Shown piece after piece: positions 49,687 to 58,036 of a stretch of DNA of 64,000 nt (its first letter is position 1; every line of letters begins with the position of its first letter). Under the pieces are notes generated by a model. It was not told the DNA's origin, ran no database searches, and saw nothing but the letters and a program-made list of their open reading frames with translations. The translations under genes were made by a program, and so were the position numbers. Origin of the DNA: Flavobacterium hungaricum (GTDB lineage: Bacteria; Bacteroidota; Bacteroidia; Flavobacteriales; Flavobacteriaceae); NCBI RefSeq assembly GCF_015182285.1, contig NZ_PRDM01000002.1, positions 682,001 to 746,000 on the forward strand, read 5' to 3'.

Positions 49687-50712
49687 ATGAAAGCTAAAGC
49701 AACTCTAAAACAAATTGCGAAAGAACTTGGTGTTTCTGTATCGACAGTTTCAAAGGCGTTAAACGACAGCCCTGAAATTAGTGAACAAACGAAGGTGAAG
49801 ATTAAGGAGTATGCCAAACTCAAAAACTATAAGCCGAATGTTATTGGTTTGAATTTAAAAAACCGTAAAACCAAGACAATTGGTGTAATTATTCCTAATA
49901 TTCTAAATTCTTTCTTTGCGAAAGTATTTAGCGGTATCGAGAAAGTAGCCGATAAAAAAGGATACAATGTGATTACCTGTATTTCTAACGAATCTCTGGA
50001 AAAAGAAGTTCATACTCTTGAAATGCTGAGTAACGGAACTATTGACGGGTTTATCTTGTCGGTTTCTGAGGAAGCTCAAAAACTACACGATTACAATCAT
50101 TTTACTGAAATTATAAATGATGGAACTCCAATTGTTATGTTTGACCGAATTGCAGACGAAGTAGATTGTGATAAAGTAGTAGTAGACGATTTTGATTCGG
50201 CTCTAAATTCTACACAGCATTTAATCGATTTAGGATGTAAAAACATTGCCTTAATCTCTTCTGTAGATAATTTAAGTATTGGAAAATTGAGAGCAGATGG
50301 ATATTTGAAAGCTCTAAAAGATAATAATATTCCGGTAAACGAAAAAATTATTCTTCGTACTGATTCCGAAGAAGATATGAAAAGCAAAATTGAAGGGATT
50401 TTGGATGAAAAAGTAGACGGAATTTTTGCATTAGATGAAAATGATTCAGTTGCTGCATTAAGAGTAAGTTTGAAAAAAGGTTACAGAGTTCCAGAAGATA
50501 TATCAATTATAGGTTTTGCAGACGGAATTTTAGCTTCAAGACGTTTATCGCCAAGTCTGACTACTATAAGTCAGCATGGTGTTGAAATTGGAGAAACTGC
50601 TGCTAAAAGGTTAATCGAAAGATTAGAAGAACCAGAAGGAACGGTTTCGGAATATGAAACCATCGTAATTAAGACAAAATTGAAAGAAAGAGAGTCTACG
50701 AGAAAGAAATAA
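49687..50712 (+). CDS. LacI family transcriptional regulator
   Basis: A 341-residue repressor or activator with the N-terminal HTH (ATLKQIAKELGVSVSTVSKALNDSPEIS), the hinge helix (NVIGLNLKNRKTKTIGVIIP) and a periplasmic-binding-type ligand domain with DGFILSV, VMFDRIADEVDCDKVVVDDFDSA, ALDENDSVAALRVSLKKG and GFADGILASRRLSPSLTT. Sugar or sugar-phosphate is the usual effector. Its gene target is not obvious from neighbours; the ferritin-like operon is divergent from it across 200 bases. Confidence 0.92.
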   Translation: MKAKATLKQIAKELGVSVSTVSKALNDSPEISEQTKVKIKEYAKLKNYKPNVIGLNLKNRKTKTIGVIIPNILNSFFAKVFSGIEKVADKKGYNVITCISNESLEKEVHTLEMLSNGTIDGFILSVSEEAQKLHDYNHFTEIINDGTPIVMFDRIADEVDCDKVVVDDFDSALNSTQHLIDLGCKNIALISSVDNLSIGKLRADGYLKALKDNNIPVNEKIILRTDSEEDMKSKIEGILDEKVDGIFALDENDSVAALRVSLKKGYRVPEDISIIGFADGILASRRLSPSLTTISQHGVEIGETAAKRLIERLEEPEGTVSEYETIVIKTKLKERESTRKK

Positions 50713-50727
50713 AAGCAAAAGTAAAAG

Positions 50728-50760
50728 AAAAACCATCAGCAGAAACTGATGGTTTTTTTA
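50728..50760. terminator. bidirectional terminator after the LacI regulator
   Basis: AAAAACCATCAG / CTGATGGTTTTTTT with a CAGAAA loop; lies between genes ending at 50712 (+) and 50763 (-). Confidence 0.88.
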
Positions 50761-50762
50761 TT

Positions 50763-51137
50763 TTAAATAAGAAGTAAGACAATGGCAATTAGAAAAAATA
50801 ATACTATTCTAAATTTCTTTTGTTGTTCAGCTTTTCGCAGATATCCTTCTTTTTCTAAATTCCAAGCAAATATGATTTCAATAAGTGTTCCTCCAAAATT
50901 GAATAGAAAGTCAAAAAGGCTATAACTTTCTTTTGCTATTTTTAAAACTTGAAGATTTTCTTTTTTCTTTTCTAGATATTTAGATTGGTCAATTAATTTT
51001 GAATCAACTTTTCGATTGTAAAGTTCATCTATTGCTAATTTATAAGCTCTTGAATTCCATTTTTTTGGAGCTCCTGCTATCGCCAGTAATTCTTTTGTTG
51101 TCCTGCTTTTAATAGGAGGCTTAAAATCGTCTGTCAT
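50763..51137 (-). CDS. hypothetical membrane protein, 124 residues
   Basis: No family recognised. The N-terminal half is soluble and charged (MTDDFKPPIKSRTTKELLAI), the middle has hydrophobic FDFLFNFGGTLIEIIFAW, and the end is a clear membrane helix (FRIVLFFLIAIVLLLI). The gene is complete and has a shared terminator behind it. It lies between the LacI gene and a duplicated end of polA. Confidence 0.55.
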   Translation of the reverse strand: MTDDFKPPIKSRTTKELLAIAGAPKKWNSRAYKLAIDELYNRKVDSKLIDQSKYLEKKKENLQVLKIAKESYSLFDFLFNFGGTLIEIIFAWNLEKEGYLRKAEQQKKFRIVLFFLIAIVLLLI

Positions 51138-51152
51138 ATAAAAGTCAATTCA

Positions 51153-51311
51153 AAATCTAAAATCAACAATCTGAAATCTAAAATTAGATTAATGCGCTGC
51201 TAACCAATCCTGACCCAAGCCAATTTCAACCTCCAACGGGACAGACATTTTAAAAGCATTTTCCATTTCATGTTTCATGATCGGTTTGATTTTTTCTAGT
51301 TTGGCGTTGTA
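51153..51311. repeat. direct repeat matching the polA 3' end and its flank (copy 1)
   Basis: About 158 bases matching 51925-52083 with roughly 80-85 percent identity by eye, offset by 772 bases. It includes the AATCTGAAATCTAAAAT gap sequence and the last codons of polA. The two copies flank the gene at 51379-51894. Confidence 0.8.
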
Positions 51312-51340
51312 CTCTACATAAGTACTTGTAGTATTATTCT
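51189..51340 (-). pseudogene. duplicated 3' end of polA (fragment)
   Basis: On the minus strand the frame reads LEKIKPIMKHEMENAFKM and then SVPLEVEIGLGQDWLAAH with a TAA stop, against LEKIQPMIKHEMENAFKM and the same ending in intact polA. The match fades near 51311 into unrelated sequence. It is a remnant of a polA C terminus from a duplicated or foreign copy, separated from intact polA by a cargo gene. Confidence 0.85.
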
Positions 51341-51378
51341 TGATTTCCAGTTTGCTTCTTTTATTTTCTACGAACTAA

Positions 51379-51894
51379 TTAATCTCCTTCAAAAGTGAAT
51401 GAATCTCCATAACCATTTTTACATTCTGTGAAGATTGTTATTGGTAATCCATTCTTTAAACTGACTTTCGAAATAATTCTTTTGTTACATTCTGGATCTG
51501 TATTTCTAAATATTAAAATTCCGTTTTTTAATTCTGTTGGTAAATTAGTTTCTGTTGTTACATAGTAATTTCCAATATATTGATTTTTGCCATTAAATAT
51601 TAAAATTCTATTTGTTGCACGGCATGATAATCCCCATATCCAAACGGAATTCATTATTTTATATGTTTTTCCCTTTTGGGTTTTTACACTTCCAAGATAA
51701 GTTAAGTGTGTTTCTGTACCTTCAATTTTATCCCACTTTCTTTCATCCCATTTTCCAAAAACAAATTCTTTTCCTATACTATTTTTGCGAAGAACTTTTA
51801 ATCTAATATCTTCATCTTTCGTTTGAGCTGTGCCAATTTTTGGCATTCCAAATAGAAGGATAAAAAATAATTTAAGAAAGATAGTTTTACTCAT
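51379..51894 (-). CDS. hypothetical exported protein between polA duplications
   Basis: A 171-residue protein with a signal peptide (MSKTIFLKLFFILLFGMPKIGTA) and a mostly beta-rich mature part with several cysteines (LSCRATNRILIFNGK, DPECNKRII, TECKNGYGDSF). No known family seen. It lies between intact polA and a duplicated polA 3' end, so it may be the cargo of the event that made the duplication. The mature part has no enzymatic motif. Confidence 0.6.
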   Translation of the reverse strand: MSKTIFLKLFFILLFGMPKIGTAQTKDEDIRLKVLRKNSIGKEFVFGKWDERKWDKIEGTETHLTYLGSVKTQKGKTYKIMNSVWIWGLSCRATNRILIFNGKNQYIGNYYVTTETNLPTELKNGILIFRNTDPECNKRIISKVSLKNGLPITIFTECKNGYGDSFTFEGD

Positions 51895-51924
51895 TTAGGC
51901 ACATTTGGCTACAGATTTATCAAA

Positions 51925-52083
51925 AAATCTAAAATCAACAATCTGAAATCTAAAATCGAATCAATGCGCTGCTAACCAATCCTGACCCAAGCCAATTTCA
52001 ACCTCCAACGGAACAGACATTTTAAATGCATTTTCCATTTCGTGTTTAATCATTGGCTGGATTTTCTCGAGTTCGTCGTTGTG
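51925..52083. repeat. direct repeat matching the duplicated polA end (copy 2)
   Basis: The intact polA 3' end and its short downstream flank; partner of 51153-51311. Confidence 0.8.
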
Positions 52084-54801
52084 AACATCGAACACAAGCT
52101 CATCATGAACTTGAAGCAGCATTCTTGATTTCCAGTTTTCTTCCTTTAATTTTTTATGAATGTTGATCATTGCAATTTTGATCACATCGGCAGCGCTTCC
52201 CTGAATTGGAGCGTTTACTGCATTTCGTTCCGCAGCGCCTCTAACAACGGCATTTGCTGAATTGATGTCTTTAAGGTAACGACGACGTCCTAAAATAGTT
52301 TGAACATATCCGTTTTCGCGTGCAAATTCGATTTGTTCATTAATATAAGAACGTAATCTTGGATAAGTTTTGTAATAAGCTTCAATTAAAGCGGCGCTTT
52401 CACCTCGAGATAATGATGTTTGATTACTTAAACCAAAAGCCGAAACGCCATAAATGATTCCGAAGTTTACGGTTTTGGCATTGCTTCTTTGTTCACGTGA
52501 CACTTCTTCAAGAGCGACGTCAAAAACTTTTGCAGCAGTCGCTCTGTGAATGTCCTCTCCGTTTTGGAAAGCAGCAATCATGTTTTCTTCTCCGCTTAAA
52601 GCGGCAATAATTCTAAGTTCGATCTGCGAGTAATCGGCAGAAATTAAAGTATAGTTTTCGTCACGAGCCACAAACGCTTTACGAATCTGACGACCTCTTT
52701 CGGTACGAATCGGGATATTCTGTAAGTTCGGGTTGTTAGAACTCAAACGTCCTGTTGCTGCAACAGTCTGCATATAATCGGTGTGAACGCGTAACGTCTT
52801 TTTATCAACTTGTTCCGGTAAAGCTAAAATGTAAGTGCTTTGCAGTTTTACCATTTGACGCCAATCCAGAATTTCTTTTACAATCGGGTTGTCGTTGGCC
52901 AAATAAGTCAAAACCTCTTCGCCAGTTGCGTACTGACCCGTTTTAGTTTTCTTTTGTTTAGCACCGCCGATTTTCATTTTATCAAACAAAATATCTCCTA
53001 ACTGTTTTGGGGAAGCAAGGTTGAAAGTTTCTCCAGCAGTTTCGTATATTTTTTGTTCTAAAGATTTGATTTCGACTTCCATTTCTTTCGACATCGCGCT
53101 TAAGAAATCTACATCCAGGCGAATTCCTTCTGTTTCCATATCGGCCAAAACGCTTACTAATGGAATTTCGATTTCATCAAAAAGCTTTTTGGTTTCGGTT
53201 TTGTCTAATTCGGTTGTAAAGATTTCTTTTAATTGCAGTGTAATATCCGCATCTTCGGCCGCATATTCTTTGATATCTTCTAAAGGAACATCGCGCATAG
53301 AAAGCTGATTTTTCCCTTTTTTGCCAATTAAAGTTTCTATAGATTTTGGAGAATATTTTAAATAGGTTTCTGCTAAAATATCCATATTATGACGCATATC
53401 CGGATTAATCAGATAATGTGCAATCATGGTATCAAAAAGTTTTCCTTTTACCGTAACACCGTAATTAGAAAGGATTTTTAAATCATATTTTAAATTTTGA
53501 CCTATTTTTTCAATGTTTTCATTTTCAAAAAACGGAACCAATTTATTCACTAAAACCTGTGCTTCTTCCTGACTTTCTGGAAACGGAACGTAAAAAGCTT
53601 TTCCTTTTTCGTAAGCAAAAGACATTCCGACCAATTCTGCATGCAAAGCATCGATTCCAGTTGTTTCAGTATCAAAGCAAACAGCAGTCTGTTTTTCTAA
53701 ATTCTGCAATAGTAATTTAATACCCAAATCACCTTGAACAGTTTGATATGAATGTTCTGTATTTTCTAAAGTATTGTAGAAAGAAGTTCTGGTTTCAGCA
53801 CTTTCATCTTCGGTATTTCCACCGCCTCCAAACAAATCAAACTGATCTTCGTTTTTAGGTTGTGGTTTTTTGTATAATTTGGCATCTGCAGGTGCATTTG
53901 CAGTTTGTGTTCCGTCAGTTTTAAATAAATTATCAAACTGTTCTGCCATTCTTCTAAATTCTAATTCCTGAAAAATAGCATCTGTTTTTTCGATATCAGG
54001 ACGAGAAAGTTCATAATCTTCTTCATTAAAAGTAACCTCGCAGTCGCATATAATCGTTGCCAGCTTTTTAGATAGAATTCCTTTCTCTTTATTCGCTTCG
54101 ATATTCTCTTTCATTTTGCCTTTTAGTAAATGTGTGTTTTCCAAAAGGTTTTCCATTGTGCCAAATTCTTTTAAGAACTTTTTAGCCGTAACTTCACCAA
54201 CACCAGGTAATCCCGGGATATTATCTACAGCATCACCCATCATTCCAAGAAAATCGATAACCTGTTCTGGTCTTTCAATTTCAAATTTTGCCAAAACCTC
54301 TGGAATTCCCCAAATTTCGATTCCGTTACCCATACGTGCAGGTTTGTACATAAAGATATTTTCAGAAACTAATTGCGCAAAATCCTTATCGGGCGTTACC
54401 ATAAAAACCTTGTAATTTTGTTTTTCGGCTTGTTTGGCAATTGTTCCAATTAAATCATCGGCTTCACAGCCTTCGATTTCGATAATCGGAATATGCATGG
54501 CTTTTAATAATTCCTGAATGTACGGAATAGCAATTTTAATGGCCTCAGGTGTTGCGTCACGATTGGCTTTATATTCGACGAACATTTCGGTTCTTACATG
54601 ACTTCCGCCTTTATCAAAAGCAACAGCCAAATGATCTGGTTTTTCTCTTTTAATAACATCCAAAAGAGAATTCATAAAACCCATAATGGCAGAGGTGTCC
54701 ATTCCTTTAGAGTTAATTCTCGGGTTTTTTATAAAAGCATAATAACCACGAAATATCAATGCATAGGCATCTAAAAGAAAAAGGCGTTTTTGAGTCGACA
54801 T
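51961..54801 (-). CDS. polA: DNA polymerase I
   Basis: A 946-residue three-domain repair and replication polymerase. Residues 1-290 are the 5'-3' nuclease (AVAFDKGGSHVRTE, EGCEADDLIGTIA). Residues about 340-560 are the 3'-5' proofreading domain with active-site residues (CFDTETTGID, LINPDMRHNMD, YAAEDADITL). Residues 580-946 are the polymerase with SADYSQIELRIIAAL and the catalytic VHDELVFDV. The proofreading site is intact. Its 3' end has a divergent duplicate at 51189-51340. Confidence 0.97.
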   Translation of the reverse strand: MSTQKRLFLLDAYALIFRGYYAFIKNPRINSKGMDTSAIMGFMNSLLDVIKREKPDHLAVAFDKGGSHVRTEMFVEYKANRDATPEAIKIAIPYIQELLKAMHIPIIEIEGCEADDLIGTIAKQAEKQNYKVFMVTPDKDFAQLVSENIFMYKPARMGNGIEIWGIPEVLAKFEIERPEQVIDFLGMMGDAVDNIPGLPGVGEVTAKKFLKEFGTMENLLENTHLLKGKMKENIEANKEKGILSKKLATIICDCEVTFNEEDYELSRPDIEKTDAIFQELEFRRMAEQFDNLFKTDGTQTANAPADAKLYKKPQPKNEDQFDLFGGGGNTEDESAETRTSFYNTLENTEHSYQTVQGDLGIKLLLQNLEKQTAVCFDTETTGIDALHAELVGMSFAYEKGKAFYVPFPESQEEAQVLVNKLVPFFENENIEKIGQNLKYDLKILSNYGVTVKGKLFDTMIAHYLINPDMRHNMDILAETYLKYSPKSIETLIGKKGKNQLSMRDVPLEDIKEYAAEDADITLQLKEIFTTELDKTETKKLFDEIEIPLVSVLADMETEGIRLDVDFLSAMSKEMEVEIKSLEQKIYETAGETFNLASPKQLGDILFDKMKIGGAKQKKTKTGQYATGEEVLTYLANDNPIVKEILDWRQMVKLQSTYILALPEQVDKKTLRVHTDYMQTVAATGRLSSNNPNLQNIPIRTERGRQIRKAFVARDENYTLISADYSQIELRIIAALSGEENMIAAFQNGEDIHRATAAKVFDVALEEVSREQRSNAKTVNFGIIYGVSAFGLSNQTSLSRGESAALIEAYYKTYPRLRSYINEQIEFARENGYVQTILGRRRYLKDINSANAVVRGAAERNAVNAPIQGSAADVIKIAMINIHKKLKEENWKSRMLLQVHDELVFDVHNDELEKIQPMIKHEMENAFKMSVPLEVEIGLGQDWLAAH

Positions 54802-54878
54802 ATAAAAAAAATTAGTCCGTAAAAATAATCAATTGGGTTTTAAAAACGATTTAGTTTTTGAAAATTAATTTTTGTTTG

Positions 54879-55032
54879 AACCATATAAGTGATATAAGTT
54901 CATTTAAAATACTTGTCAAAATTATGCCGCAAAGAAACAAAGACGCAAAGTCCTATAATTTGCTTGGCGACTTTGTGTCTTTGCGGGAATTAGCAATAAA
55001 ACTTAAAATGAACTTATATCACTTATATGGTT
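54879..55032. repeat. composite inverted-repeat element (miniature, no gene)
   Basis: Outer arms 54879-54910 and 55004-55032 match over at least 27 bases (AACCATATAAGTGATATAAG in the left arm). Inside lies a second palindromic ACCGCAAAG-type unit with GCAAAG on one side and CTTTGCGG on the other. Total length 154 bases. The outer arms recur at 18435-18583, the inner unit at 35058-35138. No transposase is present. Confidence 0.85.
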
Positions 55033-55084
55033 AGAAAAACACCTAAGCGTTAATATCAAGTTAAAATCTTTTTGTGAAGACATT

Positions 55085-55120
55085 TCTTCATTTTTTCTTC
55101 ATTTTCCAGAGGTAATTTTG
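55085..55120 (+). promoter_or_regulatory. promoter and paired TCTTCATTTT sites of the 74-residue protein
   Basis: Direct repeats TCTTCATTTT at 55085 and 55096 (11 bases apart) followed 7 bases later by the -7 element TAATTTTG (55113-55120). The same arrangement is upstream of the gene at 57686. The layout fits an OmpR-type activator site overlapping the -33 region. Confidence 0.7.
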
Positions 55121-55163
55121 ATCTGTAAAATAAAAGATATTATTAATTCAAATAATTAGAGTC

Positions 55164-55388
55164 ATGAGAAATTTATTGATGTTACTAGTAGCAGTTTTAG
55201 GAACAAGTGCAATGGTGCAGGCATTTCCAGCTAAAACCAAAACAGAACCTGCAAAAGAAGTAAAAGCGCCTGGGAAACAAAAAGCTAAAGCAGACAAAAA
55301 AGTAAAATCTGAGAAAAAAGAAGCACCTCAGAAAGAAACTTCTAAAAAAGAAGCACCTAAAACAGAAGCTGCAAAAGCGAAAAAATAA
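55164..55388 (+). CDS. small exported Lys/Ala-rich protein (Asr-like)
   Basis: A 74-residue protein: signal peptide MRNLLMLLVAVLGTSAMVQA followed by a short, unstructured Lys/Ala/Glu/Pro-rich mature part (KVKSEKKEAPQKETSKKEAP). It has about a third lysine in the mature part. It is a paralogue in design to the 62-residue product at 57686, both expressed from near-identical promoters flanking a two-component system. Composition recalls the acid-shock protein Asr of enterics, though sequence kinship is not shown. Confidence 0.65.
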   Translation: MRNLLMLLVAVLGTSAMVQAFPAKTKTEPAKEVKAPGKQKAKADKKVKSEKKEAPQKETSKKEAPKTEAAKAKK

Positions 55389-55567
55389 GCAGTCTTTTGT
55401 TTTGTTTTCGAAGCAGTATTAGGAAACAAAACAGAAGAATATTTTTGGGATTGCAGGTGGTAAAAGCTGATGAAGAAATTTGTCAGCTTTTTTCGTTAAT
55501 GTTTTAATAATGTGCAGCTCGATTTTTTGGAATTGACTACTTTTAATTGCGCTTAATACCTTGGTTT

Positions 55568-56242
55568 ATGAATATTTTGATTGTTGAAGATAATAAAGAA
55601 CTCGCTGTAGAAGTTTACGACTTTTTGTGTAACGCAGGTTATATTTGTAAAATTGCAAATAATTGCAGTGATGCGCTCGAAGAAGCAGAAAGTAATGATT
55701 ATGATGCCATGCTGCTCGATCTCGGTCTGCCGGATGGCGATGGTTTTGATGTTTTGAAAACCGTTAGGAAAACCAAATCAAAAATGGCGGTAATTGTTCT
55801 TACTGCAAGAGGTGAATTAGACGACAGAATTAACGGCCTTCATTTAGGAGCCGATGATTATCTAACGAAACCTTTTGCTTTGACAGAACTCAGTGCAAGA
55901 TTGTTTGCTGTTATCAGGAGAATTCATGGTTTTACTTTGAATAATCTTACCATTCATAATTTTGTATTGCAGTTGCAAGATTATAAAGTGAGTTTTAATG
56001 ATATTCCGATCAATCTGACCAAAAAAGAATTTGATATTTTTCAATATTTGGTTTTGAATAAAAACCGAGTGATAACACGTTTACAGCTTACAGAACATAT
56101 TTGGGGAGATATTCTAGAGGTAAACTCAGATTCTAATTTTATTGATGTTCATGTTCGAAATCTTAGAAAAAAACTCGACAAGCATGCTCCTATAGATTGG
56201 TTTGAAACGGTTCGAAATGTGGGTTATCGTATAAACGAATAA
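55568..56242 (+). CDS. OmpR/PhoB-type response regulator
   Basis: A 224-residue regulator. The receiver domain has Glu7-Asp8, phospho-acceptor Asp51 (LDLGLPDGDG), Thr79 and Lys101 (KPFALTE). The C-terminal winged helix (about 130-224) ends EVNSDSNFIDVHVRNLRKKLDKHAPIDWFETVRNVGYRI. A TTG start 21 bases upstream is rejected in favour of the ATG at 55568 (MNILIVEDNKELAV). It is followed after 8 bases by its sensor kinase. Candidate binding sites are the paired TCTTCATTTT repeats near 55085 and 57604. Confidence 0.94.
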   Translation: MNILIVEDNKELAVEVYDFLCNAGYICKIANNCSDALEEAESNDYDAMLLDLGLPDGDGFDVLKTVRKTKSKMAVIVLTARGELDDRINGLHLGADDYLTKPFALTELSARLFAVIRRIHGFTLNNLTIHNFVLQLQDYKVSFNDIPINLTKKEFDIFQYLVLNKNRVITRLQLTEHIWGDILEVNSDSNFIDVHVRNLRKKLDKHAPIDWFETVRNVGYRINE

Positions 56243-56250
56243 ATAGTATT

Positions 56251-57579
56251 GTGAAGATCAAACACCAATTGTCTATTTTTAACGCATTAACAAGACTGCT
56301 TGTTATTGCTGTTTTGTGGTTTATGCTTCCTGTTTTGGTTCAAAATGTAGTCTATCATCACATTAATAATGGTTTATTAGAAAAAAAGAAAAAGTTTATT
56401 GATCATTTAAACAAAGAAGAAATAAATGATTTTATAGAAAATGCCGACGACTCGACCGAAACGTATTCGCAGTTTTCTACACTTCACAATGAGTTTTTGG
56501 TGCTTTCTAAAGTCCCGATGAAGGCACATCAAAAGAAAACAACTTTTGAGAATGATTATAGAACCATTGAAGGAGAAGAAAATGAATATAGAATACTGCA
56601 GCATCATTTTAGGTACGAAGGAGAAGATTATCAATTAGAAATCGGAAGCAGTCTCAGCGAAGTAAAAGATCTGACTTTTGTGATCCGATTTTTTATCATC
56701 ATCGTTTTTGTTGTGATTCTCTTTATTACTTTTTTGGCCGATACTTTTTACATCGAATACCTCCTAAAACCTTTTTATAAAATTATAGATACCAAAATCA
56801 GGCGTGTCAACGAACCCGAGGCATTTGACCATACTCCGATAAAAGCCGCTTCCAGAGATTTTAGAGAACTTGATTTTGTTTTAAATCAAATGATGGATCG
56901 TATTGCGGGACTTTTTAAAAAAGAAAAACAATTTATTTCGAATGTCTCACATGAACTTCTTACGCCAATTGCGCTTCTTAAAAATAAGCTTGAAAATTTA
57001 CTACAAAACGATTCTTTAGATGATAACGCAGTTGATAAAATTGCGGGATCACTGAAGACTCTCGATATGCTTAAAAAAATCATCAACAATTTACTATTGA
57101 TTTCTAGAATCGATAATCATCAGTACGAAGCCAACGAAGAGATTCATTTAAGGGAAATAGTATCTGATTTGCACGAAGATCTGCAGGATCGTATTGAAGA
57201 TAGAGAAATCCAATTTACAAATTTGATCAAACACGATTTTATTTTTACAGGAAATAAGACTTTAATTCATATTTTGATTTATAATTTGGTTACAAATGCT
57301 ATAAAATACAATAAGCCAAACGGATTTATTATTGCAGAAGATGGTTTTGTTGACGGATATTACTTTATCTCAATAAAAGACTCTGGAATTGGAATGGACG
57401 AATCGCAGACAGAAAAAATATTCAGCAGATTTGCGCGTATTAGCTCCGATCAGGAAGGGCAGGGATTAGGGCTTGCTATTGCAGAAAGTATTGCGGTATT
57501 TCATCATATTCAAATTAAAGTAAAATCGATAGTAAATGAAGGATCGACTTTTACTTTGTGGTTTGAAAAAGCCAATTAA
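56251..57579 (+). CDS. sensor histidine kinase
   Basis: A 442-residue kinase with a GTG start (56251). Two helices (about 15-35 and 145-170) bracket a 110-residue periplasmic sensor; the cytoplasmic part has the H-box VSHELLTPIALLKNK (His234), N-box ILIYNLVTNAIKYN, and G-boxes DSGIGMDESQ and GQGLGLAIAESIA. It pairs with the response regulator just upstream. The sensed signal is not evident. Confidence 0.93.
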   Translation: MKIKHQLSIFNALTRLLVIAVLWFMLPVLVQNVVYHHINNGLLEKKKKFIDHLNKEEINDFIENADDSTETYSQFSTLHNEFLVLSKVPMKAHQKKTTFENDYRTIEGEENEYRILQHHFRYEGEDYQLEIGSSLSEVKDLTFVIRFFIIIVFVVILFITFLADTFYIEYLLKPFYKIIDTKIRRVNEPEAFDHTPIKAASRDFRELDFVLNQMMDRIAGLFKKEKQFISNVSHELLTPIALLKNKLENLLQNDSLDDNAVDKIAGSLKTLDMLKKIINNLLLISRIDNHQYEANEEIHLREIVSDLHEDLQDRIEDREIQFTNLIKHDFIFTGNKTLIHILIYNLVTNAIKYNKPNGFIIAEDGFVDGYYFISIKDSGIGMDESQTEKIFSRFARISSDQEGQGLGLAIAESIAVFHHIQIKVKSIVNEGSTFTLWFEKAN

Positions 57580-57603
57580 AATTTAAAGTTTCTTGTAAGA
57601 CTT

Positions 57604-57641
57604 TTTCTTCATTTTGTCTTCATCTTGTGGTTGTAATTTTG
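57604..57641 (+). promoter_or_regulatory. promoter and paired TCTTCATTTT sites of the 62-residue protein
   Basis: TTTCTTCATTTTG and TCTTCATCTTG direct repeats (from 57605 and 57616) followed by TAATTTTG (57634-57641). Aligned with 55070-55145, about 65 percent of the bases agree over some 70 bases. Start of transcription near 57648, 38 bases before the ATG. Confidence 0.7.
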
Positions 57642-57685
57642 ACTTATAAATAATGAAATAATAATAATCATAAAATTTAAAAGTC

Positions 57686-57874
57686 ATGAAAAAATTAGCA
57701 ATCTTAGCAGTAGCGGTTTTAGGAACATTCTCAATGGTAAATGCTCAAACAACTCCAGCAGCGACTCCAACAACAAAAGAAGCAAAAGCAACAAAACACG
57801 AGAAAAAACACAAAAAAGCAAAAGGTGAGAAAAAAGCTGAAACTGCAAAGCCAGAAGCAGCAAAAGCAAAATAA
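57686..57874 (+). CDS. small exported Lys/Ala-rich protein (Asr-like)
   Basis: A 62-residue protein with a signal peptide MKKLAILAVAVLGTFSMVNA and a mature part of Lys, Ala, Glu, Thr and His (KATKHEKKHKKAKGEKKAE). Like the product at 55164 it has no folded domain. It follows the sensor kinase gene by 106 bases and has its own promoter. Role unknown; envelope protection under stress is speculation. A frame on the other strand is only a mirror of the AAG/AAA codons. Confidence 0.65.
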   Translation: MKKLAILAVAVLGTFSMVNAQTTPAATPTTKEAKATKHEKKHKKAKGEKKAETAKPEAAKAK

Positions 57875-57926
57875 TTGTCTGTCAAAAAAAAGATATTTTT
57901 TTAATAGTTTAAAAAAAATTGTTACT

Positions 57927-57958
57927 AAAGCCGAAAGAGTTCTCTTTTGGCTTTTTTA
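57927..57958 (+). terminator. intrinsic terminator after the 62-residue protein
   Basis: AAAGCCGAAAGAG and CTCTTTTGGCTTT pair with one G-T mismatch-tolerant position, then T run. It follows the small gene by about 50 bases. Confidence 0.8.
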
Positions 57959-58036
57959 CTTTAAGAGCGTTAAATTTTTTATAATAAAAAGCAATAGAAT
58001 TTTCATTCTTTGTTACTTTGTTTAAAACTATAACAA

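Larger units (their letters stand above)
54802..55163. other. intergenic region with inverted-repeat element and regulated promoter
   Basis: A 362-base gap between polA and a small exported protein gene. It holds an inverted-repeat element at 54879-55032 and, further on, a regulated promoter at 55070-55120. No other gene is apparent. Confidence 0.8.

Noticed and set aside
57741..58025. Gln/Lys-rich frame overlapping the 62-residue gene
   Set aside because: It is an out-of-frame reading of the AAAGCAACA-type codons; the signal peptide frame is the real gene.
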